NCBI RefSeq assembly: GCF_003129485.1
Contig: NZ_QFFG01000003.1
Span: 186,001 to 250,000, forward strand
DNA: 64,000 nt
Origin: Polaribacter aquimarinus
GTDB lineage: Bacteria; Bacteroidota; Bacteroidia; Flavobacteriales; Flavobacteriaceae
Direction of reading: 5' to 3'
In this document: in pieces, positions 25,585-34,597 of the stretch
How the letters are laid out: each line of letters opens with the position of its first letter
Numbering within the stretch: the stretch's first letter is position 1
Made by a program: the position numbers and the translations under genes
The notes under the pieces: generated by a model
Databases searched by the model: none
What the model was told of the DNA's origin: nothing
What the model saw: the letters and a program-made list of their open reading frames with translations, nothing else

Positions 25585-26862
25585 ATGAAGAAGCTTTTTA
25601 AATTTATTGGAATTATTTTATTGCTTTTAATAGTTGCTGGAGGAATTTATTATTTCGCAAATAATGAGCCTTTACCAGAAGGAAAAAAAGGCAAAGAAGC
25701 AGATGCTTTAGCTATTAAAATGTTTAATGCAATTAATCATCAAGCTTTTGAAAAAACTGAAATCTTAAAATGGAGTTTTAGAAACAAACACTTTTATACT
25801 TGGCATAAACAAGAAAATATAGTACATATTTCTTGGGCAAATTACAAAGTGACGCTAAATACCAAAGATTTTGAAAAATCTGAATTATACATTGATGGAA
25901 AACTCTCAAAGAATAATGAACTTATAAAACAGGCTCAAAATTATTTTAATAATGATTCTTTTTGGTTAATTGCTCCTTTCAAAATTTTTGATAAAGGCAC
26001 AGAAAGAAGTATTGTAAAACACAATAACAAAGATGCTTTATTAATTACTTATAAATCTGGAGGCTCAACTCCTGGAGATTCTTATTTATGGATTTTAGAC
26101 GAAAACTACTTTCCTATTTCCTATAAAATGTGGACTACAATCATTCCCATAGGTGGCGTTTCTGCAACTTGGTCAGATTGGAAAAATACAGAAGCAGGTA
26201 TAAAATTACCTACAAAACACAAGCTTTCTTTATTTGGGATGGAGTTAAATATGGGAGAAGTAAAAGCGTATAACGAAAGAGCGAACGAACTTTCTTATAA
26301 AATTTTAAAAGCTATTAAACACAAAAATTACAAAAAAACATATTATTTAGAATGGAGTTTTGCAGGAAAAAGACATTTTAAATGGGATAAAGAAAAACAT
26401 ATTGTAGATGTTTCTTGGGATGATTTTCGTGTAAATTTATTTCCAGCTGATATCGAAAAAAGCACTGTTTATTTTAAAGATGAAAAGCAAGAAATTCAAG
26501 ATGAAAAAATTGTAAAAAGAGCTTGGAATATTTTTAATAACGATTCATTTTGGTTAGTTGCACCTCATAAATTATTTGATGATGGTGTTGTAAGAAACAT
26601 TGAAAAAGTTAATGATAAAGATGCTTTACGAGTAACATATACAAGTGGTGGCACAACTCCTGGAGATTCTTATGTTTGGATTTTAGATTCAACTTTTGTT
26701 CCTAAAAGCTACAAAATGTATTTAAAAAATGGAAGAATGAATGGAACTCCAGCTACTTGGGAAGATTGGATTACCACAGAAAGCGGCACTTTATTACCAA
26801 CAAATCATACCTTTGGTAAAGGTAGAAAATTAAGTATGGGAACTGTAAAAGGATATAACTAA
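25585..26862 (+). CDS. membrane-anchored protein with two tandem copies of an unknown domain
   Basis: I do not recognise the family. The 425-residue protein has one N-terminal membrane segment (about 5-24), then two clearly homologous ~190-residue halves. EILKWSFRNKHFYTWHK / YYLEWSFAGKRHFKWDK, NYFNNDSFWLIAPFKIFD / NIFNNDSFWLVAPHKLFD and SGGSTPGDSYLWILD / SGGTTPGDSYVWILD correspond. Each half looks like a beta-rich domain on the periplasmic side, perhaps ligand-binding as in outer-membrane lipoprotein carriers. The stop overlaps the AI-2E gene start by one base. Confidence 0.7.
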   Translation: MKKLFKFIGIILLLLIVAGGIYYFANNEPLPEGKKGKEADALAIKMFNAINHQAFEKTEILKWSFRNKHFYTWHKQENIVHISWANYKVTLNTKDFEKSELYIDGKLSKNNELIKQAQNYFNNDSFWLIAPFKIFDKGTERSIVKHNNKDALLITYKSGGSTPGDSYLWILDENYFPISYKMWTTIIPIGGVSATWSDWKNTEAGIKLPTKHKLSLFGMELNMGEVKAYNERANELSYKILKAIKHKNYKKTYYLEWSFAGKRHFKWDKEKHIVDVSWDDFRVNLFPADIEKSTVYFKDEKQEIQDEKIVKRAWNIFNNDSFWLVAPHKLFDDGVVRNIEKVNDKDALRVTYTSGGTTPGDSYVWILDSTFVPKSYKMYLKNGRMNGTPATWEDWITTESGTLLPTNHTFGKGRKLSMGTVKGYN

Positions 26863-27944
26863 TGACATCGAAAACAATAGCAAACGGAATATTAAGAGCC
26901 TTAGGGATTCTCTTCGGAATTTTCCTTTTAGGATATTTTCTATATAAAATTCAATCTGTAATTGTTTACATTATTATTGCTGCAATTTTATCCTTAATTG
27001 CAAGACCTATTATCCTGTTTTTAAGAAGGAAATTAAAATTTCCAAACACCTTAGCAGTTATTTTTACAATGATTGTGATGTTAGGTTTTTTAACGGGTTT
27101 AATTTTAATGTTTATCCCTTTAGTAGCAGAACAAGGCAAGAGTTTATCTTTATTAGAAGTAGATAAATTACAAGCTAATGTTCAACAGGTTTTTAATCAA
27201 ATAACAGCTTATTTTTCATCAAAGGGAATTGATGTTTTGGGAGAATTAAAAAACGTAGATTTTTTATCTCAGTTTCAAGAAATTCCAAATTTTTTAAATT
27301 CAATTTTAGGAACTTTAGGCTCTTTAAGTGTCGGTTTATTCTCAGTATTATTTATCTCTTTCTTTTTTATGAAAGATAGTCAACTATTAAAAAAAGGAGT
27401 AATGACCATTATCCCTAATGGTAAAGAAGGAAGATTTTCAAAATCATTAGAAACCATTAACGATTTATTATCAAGATATTTTATTGGATTGATATTTCAA
27501 ATCACCATTTTATTTGTTTTATACACGATTATTTTATTAATTTTTGGAATAAATAACGCCGTAGTCATAGCTTTTTTATGTGCGTTGCTCAACTTAATTC
27601 CATATGTTGGGCCTATGATTGGGGCAGTAATTATGTTTATTTTATCAATGACAAGTAACATTGGGCAAGATTTTCAGAATGAGATTTTACCAACTACCAT
27701 TTATGTAATGATTGGATATTTTATTGCACAATTAGTAGATAATTTTGCGAGTCAGCCAATAATTTTTTCAAAAACCACAAAATCTCATCCTTTAGAAATT
27801 TTCTTAATTATTATTATTGGAGGTTTACTTTTTGGAGTAGTTGGTATGATTACAGCTGTGCCTTTATACACTGCTTTAAAAGTTATTTTAAAAGAGTTTT
27901 TGTCAGACAATAAGATTGTAAAATCCATCACAAAAGACATTTAA
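26862..27944 (+). CDS. AI-2E family transporter
   Basis: This 360-residue membrane protein has the AI-2E exporter topology: helices at about 10-50, 65-85, 150-175 and four to five between 205 and 345, with the motifs LLSRYFIGLIFQ, ALLNLIPYVGPMIGAV and ITAVPLYTALKVI. Family members were named for autoinducer-2 export, but several are sodium/proton antiporters, so the substrate is open. It is translated in step with the upstream two-domain protein. Confidence 0.86.
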   Translation: MTSKTIANGILRALGILFGIFLLGYFLYKIQSVIVYIIIAAILSLIARPIILFLRRKLKFPNTLAVIFTMIVMLGFLTGLILMFIPLVAEQGKSLSLLEVDKLQANVQQVFNQITAYFSSKGIDVLGELKNVDFLSQFQEIPNFLNSILGTLGSLSVGLFSVLFISFFFMKDSQLLKKGVMTIIPNGKEGRFSKSLETINDLLSRYFIGLIFQITILFVLYTIILLIFGINNAVVIAFLCALLNLIPYVGPMIGAVIMFILSMTSNIGQDFQNEILPTTIYVMIGYFIAQLVDNFASQPIIFSKTTKSHPLEIFLIIIIGGLLFGVVGMITAVPLYTALKVILKEFLSDNKIVKSITKDI

Positions 27945-27951
27945 AGACGTT

Positions 27952-29127
27952 TTGAATCTTGCAATTCTACAACCAGAAGTTCAGCAATATATTACTGATT
28001 ATTTAAAAACAGACATCACAAAACTGATTTTAAAAGGAAGTCCTTTTGAGGGTGTATTAGCTCAAGAATTAGCTAATCAAATTATTGCCAAACAAAAATC
28101 TGAGCATAAATTACCAACTTGGTTTCAAGAAGAAAATATTTATTATCCTGCAAAGATTAGCATTGAACAAACTTCTTCAGAAATTACAGCCAAATACAAA
28201 TCAGAAATCCTTTCTGGTCATTCAATTATTGATATTACAGGAGGTTTTGGTGTAGACTGTTTCTATTTTTCAAAGCATTTTAAAGAGATAACACATTGCG
28301 AAATAAATGAAGCTTTATCAACAATTGTAAAACACAATTATCAACAATTAAAAGTAAAAAATATAACTACTTTTTCAGGTGATGGAATTGAGTTACTGAA
28401 AAAAACAAAAGATAAGTTCGATTGCATTTATATTGATCCTTCAAGAAGAAATGATCAAAAAGGGAAAGTTTTTTTATTAAAAGATTGTTTGCCAAATGTT
28501 CCAGAAAACTTAGATTTTATGTTTTCTAAATCAAATCAAATTCTCATTAAAAACTCACCAATTCTTGACATTACTAGTGCAATTAATGAATTAAAATTTG
28601 TGAAAGAAATTCACATAATTGCAGTGAATAATGAAGTAAAAGAATTGTTATTTCTGCTTGAAAAAGATTTTGAAGAATCGATCCAAATTAAGACTATAAA
28701 TATTGGTAAAAAAGATTTTCAATCTTTTGAATTTATTTATCAAGAAAATGTTTCTTCAGAATATTCTAAACCGCTTTCTTATTTGTATGAACCTAATGCA
28801 GTAATCTTAAAATCTGGGGGATTTCATCAAATTTCTCATCAATTAAACGTCTCTAAATTACATCAACATTCCCATTTATATACATCAAAAGAACTGATAA
28901 ATTTTCCTGGAAGAGTTTTTAAAATTGAAAAAGTAATTCCTTATCATAAAAAGAAAATTAAAAATTATTTAGCTGAAAACAAAGCCAATATTACGATTCG
29001 AAATTTTCCGAAATCTGTTGCCCAAATCAGAAAAGAGACAAAAATTAAAGACGGTGGTTCTACTTTTTTATTTTTTACAACACTAACAAACAACGAGTTA
29101 GTTGTATTGATTTGTTATAAATTGTAA
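27952..29127 (+). CDS. class I SAM-dependent methyltransferase with THUMP-like C-terminus
   Basis: This 391-residue protein has a helical N-terminal region, motif I DITGGFGVDCFYFS near residue 95, CIYIDPSRRNDQKGKVF (the DPxR catalytic region), and a THUMP-like C-terminus with FPGRVFKIEKVIPYHKKK. Such Bacteroidota proteins are probably RNA methyltransferases. I accept the TTG start at 27952 because MNLAILQPEVQQYI looks like the family's N-terminus and it lies 7 bp after the preceding stop. Confidence 0.82.
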   Translation: MNLAILQPEVQQYITDYLKTDITKLILKGSPFEGVLAQELANQIIAKQKSEHKLPTWFQEENIYYPAKISIEQTSSEITAKYKSEILSGHSIIDITGGFGVDCFYFSKHFKEITHCEINEALSTIVKHNYQQLKVKNITTFSGDGIELLKKTKDKFDCIYIDPSRRNDQKGKVFLLKDCLPNVPENLDFMFSKSNQILIKNSPILDITSAINELKFVKEIHIIAVNNEVKELLFLLEKDFEESIQIKTINIGKKDFQSFEFIYQENVSSEYSKPLSYLYEPNAVILKSGGFHQISHQLNVSKLHQHSHLYTSKELINFPGRVFKIEKVIPYHKKKIKNYLAENKANITIRNFPKSVAQIRKETKIKDGGSTFLFFTTLTNNELVVLICYKL

Positions 29128-29211
29128 TTAAGCCTATCAACAACTTTAAGAACTTGTTAATAAATAAAACCGCCTTTGTTAAATATTTTTAGATTAATTC
29201 TTTAACTTCGT

Positions 29212-29292
29212 AACACATTTAAGTGTTTTATTATTAGGGGTATAAACCACTTAATGTTAAGTCTCGAATTCACTTTCGAGACTTTTATTTTA
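29212..29292 (+). ncRNA. candidate small RNA or detached leader between the methyltransferase and fdhD
   Basis: A box TAACTTCG (29203-29210, one mismatch to TAnnTTTG) is followed by compact hairpins: AACAC/GTGTT around ATTTAA, GG/CC around TATAAA, and ACTTAA/TTAAGT. It ends in a perfect 10-bp stem AAGTCTCGAA/TTCGAGACTT (29259-29284) with a T-rich tail. The final hairpin is a convincing terminator for either the upstream gene or a short RNA. I could not match it to a known RNA family. Confidence 0.4.
29259..29292 (+). terminator. Rho-independent terminator upstream of fdhD
   Basis: A perfect 10-bp stem AAGTCTCGAA/TTCGAGACTT with loop TTCACT is followed by TTATTTTAT. It separates the methyltransferase transcript (or the candidate small RNA) from the fdhD promoter 19 bp further on. 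Confidence 0.85.
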
Positions 29293-29310
29293 TATCAACT
29301 ACTTTTTCAT

Positions 29311-29318
29311 TAAGTTTG
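29311..29318 (+). promoter_or_regulatory. -7 promoter box of the fdhD operon
   Basis: TAAGTTTG is a perfect TAnnTTTG match, 24 bp before the ATG at 29343. It covers the TTG that would otherwise extend the open frame, so it decides the fdhD start. Confidence 0.65.
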
Positions 29319-29342
29319 TATAGAAAGTTAAACTTTCCACTC

Positions 29343-30152
29343 ATGCAAACGCTAAAATATCAAGGCTTAAAAATTCATCAAAACACAAAAACTTCTATCG
29401 AAGATATTTTGGTGGTTGAAGCACCTTTACAAATAAACATCAATAGAGAAGCTTATACAGTTGTAATGCGAACACCAGGCGATGATATAGAATTAGTTAG
29501 AGGTTTATTGTTTGCAGAAGATATTTATAAAAAACAAAAATCTTTCTCTTTTGAAGTTAAAAAACAAGAAAATGAGATTCCTTCTATTGTAAATATAACA
29601 ATTCCTAAAAATGATTTAGGGAGAGGATATTTAAATAAAAGAAGTTTATTGTCCGTTTCTTCTTGCGGAATTTGTGGAAAAAAAGAATTAAAAGATATTA
29701 AGGTTGATGGAAATAAGTTTAGCAAAACTTATCATTTTTCAAGTGATGAGTTACATAAAATGTATCTTAAAATGATAGTCTTTCAAAATACGTTTAATAC
29801 TTCTGGAGGTAGTCACGCTGCTGGGATTTTTAATAAACAACAAGAACTTTTAACTATAAGAGAAGATATTGGAAGGCACAATGCTGTTGATAAAACTATA
29901 GGTGATTTATTGATTCGTAATAAATTAGATGAAGCTAAATATTTATTAGTAAGTGGACGCGTATCTTATGAAATTGTATCAAAAGCTTTTTTGGCAAAAA
30001 TCCCCATTATTGTTGCTGTTTCTGCTTGTTCTTCATTAGCTGTAGATTTTGCTAAAGAATTTGGAATCTGTTTGATAGGCTTTACCAGAGGTGATAAAAT
30101 GACCATTTATTCAAATCCATCATTTGTTAAAACTAACGTGAGTTATGTCTAA
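29343..30152 (+). CDS. fdhD: formate dehydrogenase accessory sulfurtransferase FdhD
   Basis: This 269-residue protein shows FdhD motifs: VVMRTPGDDIELVRGLLFAE, VSSCGICGKKEL with Cys108 and Cys111, SGGSHAAGIF, IREDIGRHNAVDKTIGD and SGRVSYEIVSKAF. FdhD transfers sulfur from IscS to the molybdenum cofactor of formate dehydrogenases. The frame stays open upstream to a TTG at 29316, but that codon is within the promoter box, so the ATG at 29343 is preferred. It overlaps the next gene, its likely client enzyme, by 8 bp. Confidence 0.94.
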   Translation: MQTLKYQGLKIHQNTKTSIEDILVVEAPLQININREAYTVVMRTPGDDIELVRGLLFAEDIYKKQKSFSFEVKKQENEIPSIVNITIPKNDLGRGYLNKRSLLSVSSCGICGKKELKDIKVDGNKFSKTYHFSSDELHKMYLKMIVFQNTFNTSGGSHAAGIFNKQQELLTIREDIGRHNAVDKTIGDLLIRNKLDEAKYLLVSGRVSYEIVSKAFLAKIPIIVAVSACSSLAVDFAKEFGICLIGFTRGDKMTIYSNPSFVKTNVSYV

Positions 30153-32436
30153 AAACCCAAAAGAACAGCCACCAGAAAAATTAACAGGTATTCGGTTAAC
30201 AGAAATTCCAAAAACTTCTGTTGGTGTTAAAGCTATTACTACTGCGCTTACACATATTAAAAATGAAGTTGGTATAAAAAAAGGAATTCAGTTATTATCT
30301 AAATTGAATCAAACCAAAGGTTTTGACTGCCCAGGTTGTGCTTGGCCAGATCCAGATGATAAAAGAGCTTTTTTAGCTGAATATTGTGAAAATGGTGCAA
30401 AAGCAGTTGCAGAAGAGGCTACAAAAAACAAAGTTTCTCCATTATTTTTTGCAACACACTCTCTACAAGAATTATCTGAATTATCTGATTATGAAATTGG
30501 TAAAAGTGGACGAATAACACATCCAATGTATTTACCTGAAGGAAAAGACAACTACGAAGAAATCTCTTGGAAAGATGCATTTAAAATAATTGCTGAACAG
30601 TTAAACTCTTTAGATTCTCCAGATGAAGCAATTTTTTATACATCTGGAAGAACTAGTAATGAAGCTGCTTTTTTATATCAATTATTCGTCCGTCAATTCG
30701 GTACAAATAATTTACCAGATTGTTCTAATATGTGCCACGAATCTAGTGGCGTTGCACTTTCAGAAACTTTAGGAATTGGAAAAGGCTCTGTAACTTTAGA
30801 TGATTTTAATCACGCAGATTTAGTGATTGTTATTGGGCAAAACCCTGGAACAAATCACCCAAGAATGTTAACTGCTTTGGGTGAAACTAAAAAAAGAGGT
30901 GGAAAAATAATGACCATAAATCCACTTCCTGAAGTTGGGTTAATGAATTTTAAAGACCCGCAGAACCCTTTAAAATGGATTGGTTCTGGCCAAGATTTAA
31001 CAGATTTATTCTTGCAAGTAAAAATTAATGGTGATGTAGCTTTGCTAAAAATAATCTTAAAATTGATGAAAGAGAAAGAAAATACTGAACCAAATTCAGT
31101 ATTTAATCATCAATTTATCAAAGAAAAAACAGCCGGAATTGATGATTTATTAAAAGATCTGGACAAGTATTCTATCGATAAATTACTACCACAAACAGGT
31201 TTATCTTTAGTGAAAATAAAAGAAGCAGCTGAACTCATCATTAATAACAAAAATATTATTATTTGTTGGGCAATGGGATTAACTCAACATAAAAATGCAG
31301 TTGATAATATTCGAGAAATTGTAAATATTTTGCTATTAAAAGGAAGCATTGGAAAAAAAGGAGCTGGAACTTGTCCTGTGCGTGGTCATTCTAATGTTCA
31401 AGGAGACAGAACAATGGGGATTTGGGAGAGGCCAAAAGATAATTTTTTAGATAGTTTAGAAAAAGAATTCAATTTTAAAGCACCAAGAAAGCACGGTTTA
31501 GATGTAGTAGATGCTATTGAAGCAATGCACAAAAAAAAAGCAAAAGTATTTTTTGGATTGGGTGGTAATTTTATTTCTGCAACTCCTGACACTACTTTTA
31601 CAGCTGAGGCTTTACGCAAGTGCAACTTAACAGTTCAAGTATCAACAAAATTAAATAAGAGTCATTTAATTACTGGTAAAAAAGCTTTGATTTTACCTTG
31701 TTTAGGAAGAACTGAAAAAGATTTTCAAAGTTCAGGTGAGCAGTTTGTTTCTGTTGAAAATTCAATGGGAGTTGTACATCAATCTAAAGGAACTTTGAAT
31801 CCTTGTTCTGAAAGTTTATTAAGTGAACCTGCTATTGTTGCTGGTATTGCCAATGCAACTTTAAAAAGCACAAGCACAAATTGGTCTCAACTTATTTCTA
31901 ATTATGATTTTATTCGTGATAAAATTGAAGTGACAATAACTGGTTTTAATGATTATAACAAACGCATTAGAAACAAAGGAGGGTTCTACTTACCCAACAA
32001 TGCAAGAGAAAATAATTTTGAACCCACCAAAACTGGTAAAGCAAATTTTAGCCTGAATAAACCATCAGAAATTGAATTACAAAATAATCAGTTTTTAATG
32101 ATGACCATTAGAACTCACGACCAATACAATACCACAATTTACGGATTGGATGATAGATATAGAGGGATTTTAAATGAAAGAAGAGTTATTTTAATGAATA
32201 AAAATGATATCAAGTCTTTAAATTTAAAAAAATTCGATTTAGTTGATTTGATTAGTCATTTCAATCAAGAAAAAAGAAAAGCAAAAGGCTTTTTAGTAAT
32301 TCCCTATGATATACCTGAAAGATGTACAGCTACTTATTTTCCTGAAGCAAATGTATTAGTTCCTCTTAAAAGTACAGCAGATATTAGCAATACACCTGCT
32401 TCAAAAACAGTAATTATTACTATTTCTAAAAGATAA
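30145..32436 (+). CDS. FdhF/YdeP family molybdopterin oxidoreductase
   Basis: This 763-residue protein belongs to the FdhF/YdeP branch: GFDCPGCAWPDP near the N-terminus, YTSGRTSNEAAFLYQLF, PDCSNMCHESSGVALSETLG, where the second Cys takes the position of the molybdenum-ligand selenocysteine of E. coli FdhF, and GTCPVRGHSNVQGDRTMGI. The C-terminal molybdopterin-dinucleotide domain is present (FLMMTIRTHDQYNTTIYG). No in-frame TGA is needed, so it is a cysteine enzyme. The reaction is not proven for YdeP-type proteins. The 8-bp overlap with fdhD supports a sulfurtransferase-client pair. Confidence 0.88.
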   Translation: MSKNPKEQPPEKLTGIRLTEIPKTSVGVKAITTALTHIKNEVGIKKGIQLLSKLNQTKGFDCPGCAWPDPDDKRAFLAEYCENGAKAVAEEATKNKVSPLFFATHSLQELSELSDYEIGKSGRITHPMYLPEGKDNYEEISWKDAFKIIAEQLNSLDSPDEAIFYTSGRTSNEAAFLYQLFVRQFGTNNLPDCSNMCHESSGVALSETLGIGKGSVTLDDFNHADLVIVIGQNPGTNHPRMLTALGETKKRGGKIMTINPLPEVGLMNFKDPQNPLKWIGSGQDLTDLFLQVKINGDVALLKIILKLMKEKENTEPNSVFNHQFIKEKTAGIDDLLKDLDKYSIDKLLPQTGLSLVKIKEAAELIINNKNIIICWAMGLTQHKNAVDNIREIVNILLLKGSIGKKGAGTCPVRGHSNVQGDRTMGIWERPKDNFLDSLEKEFNFKAPRKHGLDVVDAIEAMHKKKAKVFFGLGGNFISATPDTTFTAEALRKCNLTVQVSTKLNKSHLITGKKALILPCLGRTEKDFQSSGEQFVSVENSMGVVHQSKGTLNPCSESLLSEPAIVAGIANATLKSTSTNWSQLISNYDFIRDKIEVTITGFNDYNKRIRNKGGFYLPNNARENNFEPTKTGKANFSLNKPSEIELQNNQFLMMTIRTHDQYNTTIYGLDDRYRGILNERRVILMNKNDIKSLNLKKFDLVDLISHFNQEKRKAKGFLVIPYDIPERCTATYFPEANVLVPLKSTADISNTPASKTVIITISKR

Positions 32437-32445
32437 TTTTAAACA

Positions 32446-33978
32446 ATGAAAAAGTTCAAATTCTTATTTACTCTTTTAATTTCTAGTCAGTTTTTATTCT
32501 CTCAGTCTGAGAATTTCCCTAAAAAAAACACTCAAAAAGGGTTTGCAAAAATTGATTTCTTATCTATCGAAATGCCAATTACTACTATTCCAAACGAACC
32601 TAACATGGGTTTTTCTGGGATTCATTATAACCTTATTTTAAAAAACAATTTCTATACGGGTATTGGTCTTTATGGTTCTATTGCCGGAGCTAGAGGCGGT
32701 TTCTTTACATTGGGTGTTAATGCAGGATTAAAAAAGTATTTGTCTGATGATTTTTATATAGATTCTGGTTTTCATTTCGGTGGTGGTGGTGGCGCAGGAG
32801 CACCAGACGGAGGTGGTGCATTTATTTTACCACATGTAAATTTAGGATATAATTTTAAAAATTTCTCAGTGAATACTGGTTGGAGCTATGTTAACTTTTT
32901 TGATAAAGGAGCTATTAAGGGACACCAATTAAATTTTGGTCTTGAAATTCCTTTAAATTTTAATTATGCAGATTATTCATACAATGAAAGTGAATTTCCA
33001 CTTCATAAATCAAAAAAATCAGATTGGAAAAACAAAACCAATAGATTTTCAATGATGCTTCATATCAACAACCTTTCTATAAAAGGAGATTCTCAAAATA
33101 TTAATGGTATAAAATATAATGGTGAGGTTATTAGGTTAGCTGGATTTGAAATTGCATCTTATATGAATAAAAATTGGTTTGGTTTCTTAAAAGTTGATGG
33201 TGCTTTTGACGGCATTGATGCTGGTTATATGGACGTATTTTTAGGTGCAGGTTATTTCTTTTCTTTAAACAGAAATAAAACTAACATATTAGCTAAATTT
33301 GGTATTGGTGCTGGTGGTGGTGGTGGTGTAGATACTAGAGGTGGTGTTTTACTGTATCCTGATTTATCTTTAGAACATAAAGTATTTAACGACATCTATT
33401 TATCTGTAAATAAAGGATTTGTAGTATCTCCTGATAGCCACTTTACCTCTTCTTCTTTTGGATTAGGATTAAAATATTACATAGAAAAAGACGGAATTGT
33501 AACTAAAAATAAGAATTATAAAAAAGGAAAATTTAAAGGTTTGGAAATTATTTTAAAACAAGATCTTTATTATAATGCACAAAGAACAACTGAACCTACA
33601 GAAAATTTACATCAAATATCTTTACAAGTTAACTTAGATCTCAATAAAAATCTTTATTTATCTGGTCAAACCTCTTTTGCAAATTTTGGAAATGCAGGAG
33701 CTTATGCAGAAGGTATTGTAGGTGTAGGAATAAAGCTTCCTTTTAATGATTCTACTACTTTTTTCACACAATTTTTAGCTGGTGCAGCTGGAGGAGGGTT
33801 TATTTCAACTGGAGAAGGTTTAATCATAAAACCTAGTATAGGTATAGATTACAGGCTATCTAGTACATTAAGTCTTAGAGGTGCAGGTGGTTATATTATG
33901 GCTAAAGGAGGTGATTTAAGCAGTCCCTTTGTCAACTTAGGAATAAAATATAATATTTCTTTTTTAAAACTAAAATAA
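32446..33978 (+). CDS. exported, probably outer-membrane beta-barrel protein of unknown function
   Basis: I do not recognise this 510-residue protein. It has a signal peptide (about 1-19, FLFSQS) and then two halves of alternating short strands with glycine-rich turns such as GGGGGAGAPDGGGAF, GAGGGGGVDTRGG and GAAGGGFISTGEG. The halves share the motif 'GxxxxxxxGGGxxxTxxGxxxxP', suggesting an internal duplication. Aromatic strand ends and the closing NLGIKYNISFLKLK fit an outer-membrane beta-barrel. It starts 9 bp after the FdhF/YdeP gene, so it is probably in the same operon. Confidence 0.65.
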   Translation: MKKFKFLFTLLISSQFLFSQSENFPKKNTQKGFAKIDFLSIEMPITTIPNEPNMGFSGIHYNLILKNNFYTGIGLYGSIAGARGGFFTLGVNAGLKKYLSDDFYIDSGFHFGGGGGAGAPDGGGAFILPHVNLGYNFKNFSVNTGWSYVNFFDKGAIKGHQLNFGLEIPLNFNYADYSYNESEFPLHKSKKSDWKNKTNRFSMMLHINNLSIKGDSQNINGIKYNGEVIRLAGFEIASYMNKNWFGFLKVDGAFDGIDAGYMDVFLGAGYFFSLNRNKTNILAKFGIGAGGGGGVDTRGGVLLYPDLSLEHKVFNDIYLSVNKGFVVSPDSHFTSSSFGLGLKYYIEKDGIVTKNKNYKKGKFKGLEIILKQDLYYNAQRTTEPTENLHQISLQVNLDLNKNLYLSGQTSFANFGNAGAYAEGIVGVGIKLPFNDSTTFFTQFLAGAAGGGFISTGEGLIIKPSIGIDYRLSSTLSLRGAGGYIMAKGGDLSSPFVNLGIKYNISFLKLK

Positions 33979-33994
33979 TTTTATACATTTGCAA

Positions 33995-34028
33995 CATCAA
34001 TATCCCCTTATTGATGTACCCTCTTTTT
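33995..34028 (+). terminator. probable terminator after the formate dehydrogenase operon
   Basis: CATCAAT (33995-34001) and ATTGATG (34010-34016) form a 7-bp stem, followed by a CT stretch and five T residues. A TACATTTG at 33984-33991, a perfect -7 match, lies just before it, so a short transcript starting here is an alternative. Confidence 0.55.
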
Positions 34029-34228
34029 AAATTTATAATAAAATTCATAACCTGTTAGTTTTTCTAACATGTTATATCATTTATTAAAGCTCCCTGACTT
34101 TATAAGTATTATTTAGTTGCTATTATATTTTATAGCATCAGGATAACTAAAATTTAAAGCCCTCTACAAAGTTAGTACCTGTCTGTCTATTTTATAATAG
34201 TTGTTTTATTAATTGTAAAATTTTTATT

Positions 34229-34492
34229 ATGAAAAAAGTGTTATTTGCTTTAACATTTGTAGGGGTATTGACGAGTTGCCAGCCTATAAAAACAGAACTT
34301 GAACACTACGAGTCAAACAAATCTACAGTCGAAAAAGAATATCCAAATTATCATATTACTTCTTTTAGACAGTATAGTTATGTGTTTCAGGTTTCTAACC
34401 CTGAACATGTAATTAAAGTAACTCTAGACAATAAAGCGTCAATCATAAAGAGAGATACTTTAAAGGTTTTTACTTCTGTTGTAAAAAAATAA
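34229..34492 (+). CDS. small lipoprotein of unknown function
   Basis: This 87-residue protein has a lipoprotein signal (MKKVLFALTFVGVLTSC, lipobox LTSC, Cys17) and a mature part of about 70 residues with HYHITSFRQ-like strands and VIKVTLDNKASIIKRDTL. I do not recognise a family. The 236-bp region before it has no open frame but several hairpins: GTTAG/CTAAC, and CCTGA/TCAGG enclosing GCTAT/ATAGC. These could be a structured leader. It is the last gene before the integrative element. Confidence 0.65.
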   Translation: MKKVLFALTFVGVLTSCQPIKTELEHYESNKSTVEKEYPNYHITSFRQYSYVFQVSNPEHVIKVTLDNKASIIKRDTLKVFTSVVKK

Positions 34493-34560
34493 TTAGACAT
34501 AACTACTCCCACAAGTATGTTTATAATGATATAACACCCCATCTATAGTGTTATATATTA

Positions 34561-34590
34561 AGAGTAACTCTTTTGAGTTGCTCTTTTTGT
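34561..34590 (+). terminator. Rho-independent terminator after the small lipoprotein gene
   Basis: AGAGTAACTC and GAGTTGCTCT form a 10-bp stem (one internal mismatch) around TTTT, followed by T residues. A second hairpin, TATAACAC/GTGTTATA, lies just upstream at 34530-34555. Confidence 0.8.
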
Positions 34591-34597
34591 AAATAAA

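Noticed and set aside
29128..29342. Molybdenum-cofactor riboswitch ahead of fdhD.
   Set aside because: The hairpins end in a terminator before the fdhD promoter, so they are not part of its leader, and I could not match the known consensus.
30145..32436. Selenocysteine in the FdhF/YdeP enzyme.
   Set aside because: The metal-ligand position reads Cys in CSNMCHESS and no in-frame TGA is present.
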